A DNA stretch of 64,000 nucleotides from Opitutales bacterium (GTDB lineage Bacteria; Verrucomicrobiota; Verrucomicrobiia; Opitutales; UBA953), in assembly GCA_017546455.1 (NCBI GenBank), contig JAFYWY010000055.1, forward strand, positions 1-64,000, read 5' to 3'. A program made the position numbers and the translations under genes. Below are positions 1 through 9,597 of the stretch, in pieces. The notes under the pieces are model-generated. The model did not search any database, was not told the DNA's origin, and saw only the letters and a program-made list of their open reading frames with translations. Positions within the stretch are counted from its first letter, which is position 1; every line of letters begins with the position of its first letter.

Positions 1-621
1 GGAGGAGACGTTAATCATTCCGCCCATCGCCTGACCGTTCGTATTCACAGTCTCACCGGAAGTATTTGCATATCGCCCATGTCCCAATCGATACAACCAT
101 GTACCGACTTCCAAGCCGGACATAAACCCGTTGTCCGCGTACGGCGTGTAAGCCACCTCGGTCACGATTTTATTAAGGCGCTGAATGCTCCAGTCGATAT
201 TGCTGTTCGGAGCTGCTTTGTAACCGGCGGAGGTATAGACGACGCTGTAATTGCCGTTTTCCGTCAGAAAATAAACCGGATTCTCCTCGCAGTGCATCGC
301 GCCCATCACGTACTGCGGCGCCACCAGACCGGCCCCGCCCATTGACGTAAAACCGACAAGCGAATTGTACGTCCCGACCTGCGCGTACGAATCGAGATTC
401 GGCATCAGCTCAATGGAGGGATTTTTGACCGACGAACCGTCCTTATAATAAACTTCGACATCGACGGCACCCGCCCCAAAGCGGCCCTTGTTATAACTGA
501 AATCCAAATAGTATTGGAGGTCGTAGCGGGTATCGGCTACGCCGGCGAAAGCAGTGAATGCGGAGCTCGTAATTGCCGTTGCGGCAACCAGCAGGGTTAA
601 ACGGGTTAAGGGCTGATGCAT
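1..621 (-). CDS. Secreted S6-family serine protease (IgA1 protease/SPATE-like), N-terminal part; runs off the window
   Basis: The reverse strand is open for 207 codons from an ATG at 621 to the window edge. Residues 1-26 form a signal peptide ending in AFTAFA. The mature start resembles the S6 passenger-domain opening: an aromatic pair, then FSYNKGRFGAGAVDVEVYYK, matching the FAENKGxFxPGAxNIxVYNK pattern of SPATEs. His110 lies in YVMGAMHCE, where S6 proteases carry the catalytic His. Asp143 lies in NIDWSIQRLNKIVTEV, which matches the DFxxPRLNKLVTEV block holding the catalytic Asp. The Ser region and C-terminus lie outside the window, so the anchor type is unknown. It follows the larger paralogue at 718 in the same orientation, separated by a hairpin. 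No Shine-Dalgarno sequence precedes the start. Family assignment is by motif reading only; the substrate is unknown. Confidence 0.8.
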   Translation of the reverse strand, partial: MHQPLTRLTLLVAATAITSSAFTAFAGVADTRYDLQYYLDFSYNKGRFGAGAVDVEVYYKDGSSVKNPSIELMPNLDSYAQVGTYNSLVGFTSMGGAGLVAPQYVMGAMHCEENPVYFLTENGNYSVVYTSAGYKAAPNSNIDWSIQRLNKIVTEVAYTPYADNGFMSGLEVGTWLYRLGHGRYANTSGETVNTNGQAMGGMINVSS

Positions 622-644
622 AAACAAAAAAGGTACAAGGAAAG

Positions 645-672
645 ATTGGGGGAGGGATTTTCTCCCCCCTCC
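645..672 (-). terminator. Hairpin between the two S6 protease genes
   Basis: Positions 648-654 and 662-668 form a perfect 7-bp GC-rich stem (CTCCCCC/GGGGGAG) with a 7-nt loop, just past the stop of the upstream leftward gene. On the minus strand it is followed by a modestly T-rich stretch (AATCTTTCC). It could terminate or attenuate read-through between the paralogues. Confidence 0.5.
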
Positions 673-717
673 GCAACCGAAAGGAAATCACAATTGCTGG
701 AGCCGTCGAGTCGGCTA

Positions 718-3700
718 CTAAGACTTGCGGCGGCGTCGGGAAGACACGAGTGCCAAGGCACCCAAGCCTGCGAACAAACCGAACGCCGAGGGTTCGGGGA
801 TGGCCGAGGAAATTGCCAAGATTCCGAGAGTGCCGTTTCCGGCCTCTCCCGTAAAGCAGAGCTCAAACGCATCTCCCGAAAGGTTGGAGAAATAATTCCC
901 CACCGAAATCTGTCCGCCCGAAGACCAATCGTCTTCCGGGTTGATGAGGATCGCATTCTCTCCGTTCCCGAGAATCAGTTGATCCACGCCCGTAAACAGT
1001 GTCAGGCTTTCCCCGACCTTCAGTGCGTTGGCACGCGCCAACGTTTCTTCGCCCAAAAGCGCGCCCTGCTCCAGAGTCAACGTACTGCCCATGGAGAGGC
1101 CGCCTTCGGCAATTTCAAGCGTCGAACCGCCCGCTAAAATCAGATTCGCTTCCAAATACGCATCTGACGAAAACAGCGCCGTGCCCGAAATGCTAATCGT
1201 CGCTTCCGTAGCTTCGGAGCCGACCGAATCCGTATAAAATCCGACAAAGGCGGATTCGCTGAGGCTCAAGGACGTCAGCATGTAATTTTCGACACCGCAG
1301 ACCTTGAGCGTACCCGCCTCGGCGCTTATGGTTGTCAAAGCCTTTCCGGAATCGTTGAGCGTAAGCGCCCCCGCACCGCTTTTCGTGAGCGATGCGCGTT
1401 CACCGGAATAAGCAAGCGCCGCCGTCGAATTAAGCGTTGCACCGGCATCCACGTCGTAAATCACGTTGGCCCCGCCGTTCAGGGTCGTCGTCGCCGACAA
1501 GGTGCTAGCCCCCGCCGTCGCATGGATCGTCCCCGAAGTATTAATCGCGAGGGAGGTGTTGGCCCCTCCGAAAGCGGACGCATCCAGAATCAGCGAGCTC
1601 TCGTCAAGCACCACAGCAGACTTGAGCGAATCCCCATCGCCCATCGACAGAGAGGCACCTTCACGCAGACGGATGTCTGCCGCCTTGTCAAATGCGCTGT
1701 TGTACTTGAGCGTTCCCGCGCCAACGACTTCCAGGCTTGTCGTTCCCTGAAGATTCAAGATCCCGGAGAACTCAAGCGTTACACCGTCCTTTTCGTGGCG
1801 GGTGAGATTGAAATCGTTACCGACTGTCACCGCCGCCGTATCAATCGTAATCGTACCCTCGGTGTTCGCCGTCCCCCAAGTCATGTTGTTGGAGAAAGTA
1901 ACCGTGGATCCGACCTCGCCGATTGCTCCCAGCGTAGTGTTTCCGGCCAAAGTTACAAGAAGGTTATTGTGTTGCTCTCCGCCGGCAGCGTACAGACTGC
2001 CACCTTCATTCACGTTGAGGTAAGCGTACTTTTGACCGGTCCAATCGTTGTAAGGAGTTCCGGTCAACTTTAACCCTTTCAGCAGGTTAAATCTCCCACC
2101 GTCGTTCACATTCATGTTCGCGGAGGTCCCGTAGAGAGTCATTGCGGCACTACTTGTTAATTGTCCGCCAATGTTGATGTTGTTACGCGAACCGTAATAC
2201 GCCAACTGATCTCCCTGCACGGCCAAAACAAAGGCTGCTGTTTTGGAGTTATCGGTACTACCGGCAATAACGAGATGAGAGCCTGAGCTAATATTAACCG
2301 TGGATGTATTATTTTCCGGAGAAAGGCAAAGGCCGCTAACATACATGGTACCATTTGCACCATCGCCACCCAAGTTCAACGTCCCTGCAAGCTTGTAGTA
2401 GCTATTTCGCGTATCCAAGACCGCCCCGTTCTTCAGACTTACGGTCGTCGTGTTATTGCCGGTCCAAGATCTATCCTGCGCTTCCGTTTCCGTGATTTTC
2501 AACGCATCGACGCTAACACTATTCCCGGCTCTGAGATTGAAGTTTCCGACCGACATTTTCCCGGTTCCGCTTAAGGTTGCGGTGGCCGTATCCAAGGTTA
2601 AGACATCAATATTCGCATTGCCATTGAAGATGGTAGTCGTTTCCGTTTCCTCAAAATCAAATCCATAGAGATCAACAGAGCCGTTAAATTCGACATTCCC
2701 TTTGCCCCGACGAATCCATGTCCCGCGGTCTCCAGTAACATCTCCATTGACCGTAAGTTTGTTGGAATTTTCCGGAAAAAATCGACTAGAGCCTTCTAGC
2801 TCGATATCGGCGTCCACCGCTACGGAACTAAGCAGACGGAAATTTGTGCCATCACCCATTCGAATTTTGCTCCCGTACGTGCTGTCGGAATACAGCGTAA
2901 AATACCCGGACCTAATGTATGTCGTTCCGATAAAATCGCCGTCAACGGACAAACGGTTGTTGTAATCCTGCGTTAAATTCAATCCGAGCACACCGGCTCC
3001 GGAGATGCCCTCAATACTAACGACGCCGCTCTTGCTTTTTCCCAGAGAAAGCTCACCCGATTCATTGATCTCCAAAACACCCTCCGAGCAGACGTAATCG
3101 AACGCGCTCAGCTTATTGTTCAGCGTCAGCTTTCCGCTTTGCAGAACCAGTGCCTCGCTGAGGGTCACCTCCTGTCCGGAGAAAGTGTAAGATTCGCCGT
3201 TAACGAAACGGAGTCCCTTCACAGAGCTTGCCGAAGTAAAATTCAACTCTTTTCCGGCCTCCGTTCCGCGGAACAAAACAGTTTTATCCGCCGAGAACGC
3301 GCTGTAGTCGCCCTTCCACTCGACAAAGCCGTTTGCCAAAGCAAGCGTGACGGACAAGCCGTTCTCCGTTGCCGAAAACGTGCTCGCTTTCAGATAGTCC
3401 GGCATGGCATCGGCAATTACCGCCGATTTATTCGCCCAATTGCCGTCGAGCAATTTGTAGGTTTTACCGATTTCGAGGAGGGATTCGTTCGTAAAACTGA
3501 TTGCCTGACTCGAAAAATTCGTTCCGAACTCCATAGTCGCCGACAAAAGCGAAGCCGTTTCATTCAGAACAGAGGCATCAAAGCCAAGCGTCCCGCCGTT
3601 GAGCACGAGCGTTCCCGTCAACGTTGCGGTCCCGGACTTGCTTGAACCCGCGATTGCGGAAAGCGTGTGTCCGGCATTCAGCGTAAAGGACTCACCGAAG

Positions 3701-6700
3701 CTCAGCGTCGCGCCTTGGGCGATGGCAATATTTCCGTTAAGTGTCGGGGTCTTGGAGAAGACCAAAGTTCCCGAAAGGGCAGAAACATCCTTTACAACAA
3801 CGCCGTTTCCGCTGAATGTCTGCGTTCCCGTACCGGCCATCGCAATGCTCGCTCCCGCGACCGCGCCTTTGTAATCGTAAGTTCCGCTACCCGTGATTGT
3901 GAGCGTCGCATCCTTCGTGCTTGTCGGCACCGCACTCTGCGTCGTCGTTAAAGCCGCACCGCCGTAAACAACGCTATGCTCATTTCCTAAGAGTCCTTGA
4001 ATTTGAGCATTATCCGCATTTACTGCAAGTGCAACACTGCCGCCGGAAACGCCCTGCAAATCAAGCGTCGCAGTCTTCAAAGCTTTCTCATGAGCAAGCT
4101 CTACGAAAGTGCTGTAGCCCGAATCCGTTCCCGTACGTTTGGCCGTGACCTTGCCGTTGAAATTGCCCTCGTTCGTGAAAACCAAGCGCGAGCTGTGCGT
4201 GCTATTCTGATCCGCATTCCAAGTCACGCTTCCGGAGCCGTTCAGGCTACCGATAGAAAACTTCGCATTCGTCTTCGTATTTTCCTCGAGCTTCAAATCC
4301 TTTTCGGTAATCAGCAGCGTATTAAAATTCAATTCCTGCGACACCGAAGTGCTCGTTCCCGCAAAATCAATCGTCACGTCCTTGCTTCCAGAAGAAGCAA
4401 GCAGCTCCAAGGTCCCGCCGACAGCGGTGAGGTTTGACGCGTTCGCAAACGTCAGGATCGGAGCCTCAACCTGCAGGGTCCCGCCGCCACCGACCCCGAC
4501 CGTATTGTACCCGGCCGCAGAAAAAGTCCATTTCCCGGAACCTTCTAAGCGAATCGTTGCACCCACAGCAGCAAGCACATTCGCGGACAAACTGAGGTTA
4601 TTCCCTCCATTATCAACGTAGGCAATTCCGGAATTACCCTTGATATTGCTGTATCCGGAAAAAGAGGATCCTTTGGCAGAAGCATCTATTCTTCCGCCAT
4701 CCTCCATGATTACACCGAGATAAAGTGTCTGTCCGTTCAGATACAGCGTATGATCGTTCAATGACAACCCGCCGACATTGACAAAAACCATTCCCGTTAA
4801 TTGAACATCACCTTCTTCAACAACGAGATTCGCGCATTTAAAATTGGCACTACCATCCAAGGCCAAAGTGCTTTCGCCGTACTTGTGAATCGTCGCAACG
4901 TTAATGGCCCCCTTGAAATCACTCAGCTTATCAATCGTAAGGTGCAACTCACTTGCCTTCGTATCGGTCGCACTTTCCAGGCGATTTCCGTAGAGAGTCG
5001 CTCCGGATTCCAAAACAAGATTTTTAATCGTCTGTGTCGTATCTCCGATGTTAAGCGTTCCGCCGGCTTTTAAGGTAACGCTCTTGGCGGTATTCAAAAC
5101 ATTATCCTGCGTTACTTCCAGGGTGATTGCGCCCGATTTGTCGCTCGTCTTCGTGCTGTCATAACCGGCAACGGAAAGCGCGCCCGTAAAGTCCTTGAGA
5201 TTGGTTAATTTAACAATCCCGCCGGTGTAAGTTTGAGCATCCGCAACGATATCGTGAGCTCCGCCGATTTCAGAATTAACGGTAAAGGTTCCGTCTGCGG
5301 CAGAAAAGCGATAGGCCTGTCCCTCCGCAACGGTAATTTCACCGGTATAATTCAAATTACCGTTCGCTCCGAGAGAAAGCTCCTTATGTTCACTCAAATC
5401 CAACGACTGAGCGGCATTGTATTGCAGAAGAATCCCGTTGGAATTCTTGGTCACGTTTTTGAGCAAATCCGTCATCGCCACGCGATTCCCGTAGCTCAAG
5501 TTGAGCGTCACCTTTTCAATCGCCGCCTCGCTCGAGTATTTGAGCGTCACGCCGCTTCCCATGAAGTCAATCCCGCCGGCAAAGTCGTTTTTCTCATTGG
5601 TCAGCGTTACAATGCCTTTGGCGTAAGCATTGCCGAGAATGAGCTTGTTCTCTCCCGTCAGGTGGTAATTGACGACCAATTCGCCGCCGCCGCCACCGAG
5701 ACGCCACGCCTTATCGACGGCCGTCAGCGTTTCGGAAGTTCCCTTTTCGCCGTATTGAATAACTTGTCCTGCCAAGGCACCGACAATCAGATTTTTGTGC
5801 GTAGAAAGGCTGAACTGCTTGTCGTCCTTCCCAAGCGCAAGCACGCCGTCGGACGCTTCGTCGACATAGGCAAGCATATCCGCTCCCGCAGCTCCCTGCA
5901 CCGTAAACGTGCCCTTTTCTTCGACTTTCCACTTCCTGCTTCCGGCCGCAGCCGCGTCCTCGACGATCAGAATTCCGCCGACGACCGAGCGCTCGCCCGT
6001 AAACGTATTATTTCCCGTCAGCGTAAACGTACTGTCCCCGGCGTCCACAGTCACCGTCCCGTTGCCCGTAATATCTCCGGCGTAAGTCGTGTTTGCCGTC
6101 GTTCCGGCGGAAAACTCCACCTTGAGCGTACCATTATTCAAAACAGTATTCCCGTGGTGACCGTAATAGTCTTCCCACGCGTAAGTGTCCTCCTTTATCA
6201 GGCCGCCTTCGATGTATTCCATCTGGTGGCGGACTCCCTCGCGCATAACGTAAATCCCGCCGTTGACGGTGACATCGCCTTTCAGGCGCGCGTGTGAACC
6301 GAGTTCAAAGACCGCTCCGGTTTCCACCGCCACCTTCATCTGCGCATCGGCATAATGCCAATCGTCTTCAGAAAAAAACACATCGTCGGAATAATTCACC
6401 GAGCCCTTGCCATGGACCGTGTTCGTCCCCGACAAAACGACTTTGCCGCTTTTGACTTCAAAGCCGCTGCCGGTGTTTTTGCTCAAATCCGTAACAATGC
6501 TATTAAGCGTCCAAACGGAATTCTCCCCCGCATCGGCAACGATTCTAACCGCACCCTTTTCCGTGTCCCGGAACGAGCCCTTGAAGGTCGTCTCACTGCC
6601 CTGCTTGTAAGTAAGCGTCGTCGCCTGATCGCCCGTGTTCGTAATGACGGCTTCGTCGGTCAACGCATTGATGCTGAACCCGTCGGCACCGACATTGGTG

Positions 6701-8334
6701 TTCGTCGTATACCAATCCATCGAGTTGCCGTTCATATCGAGCGTCGCGCCGCCAAGGCCGAAAGTAAAATCACGTGCAATCTGCTTTATATCCTGAATAA
6801 CAACCGTCGCACCGCTCGACGCCAAAACATTGTATGCGGAATAGCCGTTGTCGCGTTGGAGGTAAACCTTTCCGCTCCCGCCGACCGTCAAAAGCGCATT
6901 CGTGTTGCCGGTTCCCTCGATGTAAAGATCACCTTCGCCGTTTTTACGCCATTCGCGCATATAACTTTCGGAGTCATTCGCCAGCTTCAGGTGTACTTCC
7001 GCGCCCTTGTTGATGACGTAGCCGGCGGAATTAAGCATGTAGCTCTGTCCGTTTGCCGACTCGATTGTAAATTTTCCCGAGTTGAATTCGAGGTAGCCGA
7101 TGCCGGTATCGACCGTTGCATTCAGAATAATCGTATGCGCCCCGTTTTCGCCGCTTCCCGTAAAAACGAGATTGTGCGTATTGCCCAAGCCGCTGATTCC
7201 GTTTTGATAATGATTTCCGTAGGCGTACCAATTCTGAACGTCCTTACGGTCCGTAAGGCTTTTCCAAGTATGCGTCCCGGAAGCGACACCGAAGAATTCA
7301 ATCACTTTCCCGCCAACCATAATCGTGCCCGTTGCCGGCTTTTCCCCGGTCGCCGCACTGACCGCGCCCAATGTTGCCGTCGTTGCGGAGCTCATGTCCA
7401 CGGTCTTGTTGAATTCCGCCATCGCATCGGCAGTCCACTCTATCGCCCCGCTTCCGATAGACCAATTGTAGCGGTTATCTCCGGTTAGCGCGAAGAGGTA
7501 TTCGTATTGCTTAGTCTCTTCGTTGTAAACGTAGATCGGGCTTCCCGAGTCGCCGCCGTTGGTCGTGATCGGCAAAGGATTCTCCGTGCTAACGCCCTCC
7601 GCAGAAAGATCCATTTCCCAATTGATGCGGTAGGTATCAGCCCCTTCCGAGAAGCTCGCCCCGGCAATCGTATCAATCCCGCCCGCGAGAAAAGTATAGG
7701 CACTCCCGGCATGCACCTGCGTCCCGTTGTAATCCCCGAATTTATAATGGACCCCGCCTCCGGCACGATAAATGGTTTCTCCGACCAAGCTCGAAATCTC
7801 GGCGTCGGTCGTAATTCCGCTATACATCGATGCCCCGACCACATCCGTAAAAATCTTGTTCTGACGGTACAATGCAAAGTCACCCATTCCCGCCGATTCT
7901 CTGACCGTTGCATAGGAAATTGCATGTGAACTTCCGAGCTCGCTGACCCCGAACGAGGCATTGAAAATGGAATTGTGCTCTGCCGTTACGATATAGTTAT
8001 TTCCCAAAGCCGCGCCGGCGCCGTGGAACCAGCCGGGCATATCTTCTACACCGCCAAAATCAATCATTCCCTGCGAAAGCAGAATTTTTCCGGTTTCTTC
8101 CCCCTTTTCGTTCACGAGCACAATCCCGCCGTCCTTGTCGCGGATGGCCTGCAACAGCGTGCTCACGCCGGTTACCTTATAACGGCCCAAATTCTGTGCG
8201 AAGTCCGTATAGGTTCGCTGATCAATGTCGGCGTGCATCATCCCCGCTTCCGCCGTCGGACAAAGCAATGCCGCGGCCAATCCGGCAACTGCAATCAGCT
8301 GGAAACGAGAGAGAAAAGGGAATCGGCTTTTCAT
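718..8334 (-). CDS. Giant secreted S6-family serine protease with beta-repeat passenger and PEP-CTERM anchor
   Basis: This 2538-aa protein starts at ATG 8334; an in-frame TTG lies at 8343. Residues 1-31 are a signal peptide ending TAEA. An S6 protease domain follows, with His120 in YIVTAEHN, Asp152 in GDFALYRQNKIFTDV (aligned with the SPATE DFxxPRLNKLVTEV block) and Ser263 in TNGGDSGSP. The triad order and spacing are those of SPATE proteases. Roughly residues 330-2490 are Gly/Ser/Thr/Asn-rich beta-helix sequence with autotransporter-associated strand repeats (for example LTGNNTFTGERSVVGG). There is no C-terminal autotransporter barrel. The last 30 residues are a PEP-CTERM signal: IPEPS, a hydrophobic helix and SRRRRKS. 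This implies export by Sec and processing by an exosortase, which is not in the window. The catalytic prediction is from motifs; the substrate is unknown. Confidence 0.88.
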   Translation of the reverse strand: MKSRFPFLSRFQLIAVAGLAAALLCPTAEAGMMHADIDQRTYTDFAQNLGRYKVTGVSTLLQAIRDKDGGIVLVNEKGEETGKILLSQGMIDFGGVEDMPGWFHGAGAALGNNYIVTAEHNSIFNASFGVSELGSSHAISYATVRESAGMGDFALYRQNKIFTDVVGASMYSGITTDAEISSLVGETIYRAGGGVHYKFGDYNGTQVHAGSAYTFLAGGIDTIAGASFSEGADTYRINWEMDLSAEGVSTENPLPITTNGGDSGSPIYVYNEETKQYEYLFALTGDNRYNWSIGSGAIEWTADAMAEFNKTVDMSSATTATLGAVSAATGEKPATGTIMVGGKVIEFFGVASGTHTWKSLTDRKDVQNWYAYGNHYQNGISGLGNTHNLVFTGSGENGAHTIILNATVDTGIGYLEFNSGKFTIESANGQSYMLNSAGYVINKGAEVHLKLANDSESYMREWRKNGEGDLYIEGTGNTNALLTVGGSGKVYLQRDNGYSAYNVLASSGATVVIQDIKQIARDFTFGLGGATLDMNGNSMDWYTTNTNVGADGFSINALTDEAVITNTGDQATTLTYKQGSETTFKGSFRDTEKGAVRIVADAGENSVWTLNSIVTDLSKNTGSGFEVKSGKVVLSGTNTVHGKGSVNYSDDVFFSEDDWHYADAQMKVAVETGAVFELGSHARLKGDVTVNGGIYVMREGVRHQMEYIEGGLIKEDTYAWEDYYGHHGNTVLNNGTLKVEFSAGTTANTTYAGDITGNGTVTVDAGDSTFTLTGNNTFTGERSVVGGILIVEDAAAAGSRKWKVEEKGTFTVQGAAGADMLAYVDEASDGVLALGKDDKQFSLSTHKNLIVGALAGQVIQYGEKGTSETLTAVDKAWRLGGGGGELVVNYHLTGENKLILGNAYAKGIVTLTNEKNDFAGGIDFMGSGVTLKYSSEAAIEKVTLNLSYGNRVAMTDLLKNVTKNSNGILLQYNAAQSLDLSEHKELSLGANGNLNYTGEITVAEGQAYRFSAADGTFTVNSEIGGAHDIVADAQTYTGGIVKLTNLKDFTGALSVAGYDSTKTSDKSGAITLEVTQDNVLNTAKSVTLKAGGTLNIGDTTQTIKNLVLESGATLYGNRLESATDTKASELHLTIDKLSDFKGAINVATIHKYGESTLALDGSANFKCANLVVEEGDVQLTGMVFVNVGGLSLNDHTLYLNGQTLYLGVIMEDGGRIDASAKGSSFSGYSNIKGNSGIAYVDNGGNNLSLSANVLAAVGATIRLEGSGKWTFSAAGYNTVGVGGGGTLQVEAPILTFANASNLTAVGGTLELLASSGSKDVTIDFAGTSTSVSQELNFNTLLITEKDLKLEENTKTNAKFSIGSLNGSGSVTWNADQNSTHSSRLVFTNEGNFNGKVTAKRTGTDSGYSTFVELAHEKALKTATLDLQGVSGGSVALAVNADNAQIQGLLGNEHSVVYGGAALTTTQSAVPTSTKDATLTITGSGTYDYKGAVAGASIAMAGTGTQTFSGNGVVVKDVSALSGTLVFSKTPTLNGNIAIAQGATLSFGESFTLNAGHTLSAIAGSSKSGTATLTGTLVLNGGTLGFDASVLNETASLLSATMEFGTNFSSQAISFTNESLLEIGKTYKLLDGNWANKSAVIADAMPDYLKASTFSATENGLSVTLALANGFVEWKGDYSAFSADKTVLFRGTEAGKELNFTSASSVKGLRFVNGESYTFSGQEVTLSEALVLQSGKLTLNNKLSAFDYVCSEGVLEINESGELSLGKSKSGVVSIEGISGAGVLGLNLTQDYNNRLSVDGDFIGTTYIRSGYFTLYSDSTYGSKIRMGDGTNFRLLSSVAVDADIELEGSSRFFPENSNKLTVNGDVTGDRGTWIRRGKGNVEFNGSVDLYGFDFEETETTTIFNGNANIDVLTLDTATATLSGTGKMSVGNFNLRAGNSVSVDALKITETEAQDRSWTGNNTTTVSLKNGAVLDTRNSYYKLAGTLNLGGDGANGTMYVSGLCLSPENNTSTVNISSGSHLVIAGSTDNSKTAAFVLAVQGDQLAYYGSRNNINIGGQLTSSAAMTLYGTSANMNVNDGGRFNLLKGLKLTGTPYNDWTGQKYAYLNVNEGGSLYAAGGEQHNNLLVTLAGNTTLGAIGEVGSTVTFSNNMTWGTANTEGTITIDTAAVTVGNDFNLTRHEKDGVTLEFSGILNLQGTTSLEVVGAGTLKYNSAFDKAADIRLREGASLSMGDGDSLKSAVVLDESSLILDASAFGGANTSLAINTSGTIHATAGASTLSATTTLNGGANVIYDVDAGATLNSTAALAYSGERASLTKSGAGALTLNDSGKALTTISAEAGTLKVCGVENYMLTSLSLSESAFVGFYTDSVGSEATEATISISGTALFSSDAYLEANLILAGGSTLEIAEGGLSMGSTLTLEQGALLGEETLARANALKVGESLTLFTGVDQLILGNGENAILINPEDDWSSGGQISVGNYFSNLSGDAFELCFTGEAGNGTLGILAISSAIPEPSAFGLFAGLGALALVSSRRRRKS

Positions 8335-8364
8335 AGAATACAAGTAGGGTAGAAATTTCGCACC

Positions 8365-8392
8365 ATACTAAGCTCCGAAACGGAAATGCCAA
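8365..8392 (-). promoter_or_regulatory. Sigma-70-like promoter for the PEP-CTERM protease
   Basis: Read on the minus strand, TTGGCA (8392-8387) and TAGTAT (8370-8365) are separated by 16 bp and sit about 30 bp upstream of the ATG at 8334. The remaining 8393-8505 is A/T-rich and shows no other gene. Confidence 0.5.
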
Positions 8393-8505
8393 TAAAAATT
8401 TTCAAAAAGTTTTCACTAAAGAAAATGAGGCAAAATGACAGGATTCGCCGACCGTTGACAGAGGGCCTAAAAGCTTAAAAAAACAAACCTCATCCCGGCG
8501 CGAGC

Positions 8506-9444
8506 CTACTTCGCCAAAAACGGGAAAACGCGGGCATAAAAAGCTTCCCCGCAGACGCAATAAATCAGAGCGCCGAGCAAAAGCCAGGGGCCGAGCGGAA
8601 ACGGGCGTGAACCGATGCTCGCAAACATATCCGCGGCCTCTTCATCGCCTTCAAGCGAAAGCCGGGATGCCTCCGTCGCACGCAAATCGGCAGGCACTTC
8701 CTTGCCGAAAATCTTCTGAAAAAGAGTCGCCCCCAAACCGAGGAACGACGAGGCAAAAAATGCGAACACGGCTCCCTTCCAGCCGAAAAAGGCCCCGATG
8801 CCGCCGAGCAAAATGACGTCGCCCTCGCCCATCGCCTCACGTCTCATAATTACGGAGGCAAAATAGCGCATCCAATACGACAGACTTCCGCCGACCGCCA
8901 AACCGATCAACGCGGGCACCAGGCCGTAGTGCAATCCCGCAACGAGCATATCTCCCTGGAGCTGAGCGGGAACTTCACCGTGCATTTCCGGCAGAAAAAA
9001 CGAAAGCGCTAATCCCGAAGCGACAAAGGGAGCGTTCACGCAATCCGGCAAATACATCGTATCCCAGTCGATAAACGCGAGCACGATTCCGAAAGCGCAA
9101 AAGACCATGAGCGCAAGCGCCTCCTGCCACGGGAAATAATGCCAGGCCGCGGCAAAAAGCAGCCCCGTCAGCGCCTCGATTGCCGCATAGCGAATACTAA
9201 ACTTTCTCCCGCAACACGAAGCCTTCCCGCGCAAAATGAACCACGAAAGGATCGGAATATTGTTCCAAAGCGGAATCGGCCTCCCGCAAGCGCAATGCGA
9301 ACCCGGAGTCGCCACGCTCTCCCCGCGGGGAATGCGCAGGATGCAAACATTAAGAAAGCTGCCGACAATCGCCCCCAACACGAAAAACATTCCCGTAAAA
9401 AAATAAGGGCAAAGCAAATGGGTCTGTCGGAGATTTTCAAGCAT
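8506..9444 (-). CDS. pilD: Prepilin peptidase / N-methyltransferase (A24A, PilD-type)
   Basis: This 312-aa polytopic membrane aspartic protease cleaves type IV prepilin or pseudopilin leaders. The N-terminal methyltransferase-type part has GSFLNVCILRIPRGES, then Cys51/Cys53 and Cys77/Cys78 around RPIPLWNNIPILSWF, a cysteine layout slightly different from the usual paired CxxC. The peptidase aspartates are Asp126 in AFIDWDTMYLPD and Asp209 in GEGDVILLGGIGAFFGW. I chose ATG 9444 rather than the in-frame TTG at 9495, because the extra N-terminus lies inside a repeat that recurs near 12.53 kb. No pilin or secretion genes are adjacent. Family identity is clear; whether it serves pili or type II secretion is not visible here. 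Confidence 0.9.
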   Translation of the reverse strand: MLENLRQTHLLCPYFFTGMFFVLGAIVGSFLNVCILRIPRGESVATPGSHCACGRPIPLWNNIPILSWFILRGKASCCGRKFSIRYAAIEALTGLLFAAAWHYFPWQEALALMVFCAFGIVLAFIDWDTMYLPDCVNAPFVASGLALSFFLPEMHGEVPAQLQGDMLVAGLHYGLVPALIGLAVGGSLSYWMRYFASVIMRREAMGEGDVILLGGIGAFFGWKGAVFAFFASSFLGLGATLFQKIFGKEVPADLRATEASRLSLEGDEEAADMFASIGSRPFPLGPWLLLGALIYCVCGEAFYARVFPFLAK

Positions 9445-9473
9445 CGTTTCATTAGTAAACGCCCGACAAAACA

Positions 9474-9511
9474 GACGCGCAACGTAAATTCTCAAGCTTC
9501 GAAAATTCAGT
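9474..9511. repeat. Direct repeat copy 1 flanking the SUMF1 gene region
   Basis: The stretch acgcgcaacgtaaattctca plus the following gaaaattcag block recurs with a few differences at about 12527-12561, same orientation. The two copies bracket about 3 kb carrying both SUMF1 genes. Confidence 0.5.
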
Positions 9512-9536
9512 TCCCGCCGCCGTAAAAAGCGATAAA

Positions 9537-9597
9537 AAAACGCCGCGTTCGCAATCAGCTACTAACGGCGGTTTTGAGCTTGGTTTTATCTCCTTTT
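9537..9597 (-). terminator. Terminator with duplicated 3' region downstream of SUMF1 gene A
   Basis: After the TAA, the minus strand reads through a conserved leader (GAGATAAAACCAAGCTC) into CGCCGTT...AACGCGGCG, an imperfect stem (5 bp, 2-nt bulge, 2 bp), followed by TTTTTTT. Almost the same 50 bp follows the second SUMF1 gene at 11067-11128, where the T-run is broken by a G. Confidence 0.7.

Noticed and set aside
4997-7488. Several 350-380-codon plus-strand frames inside the giant protease gene
   Set aside because: They are shadows of the minus-strand coding frame, lack domains, and overlap it completely.
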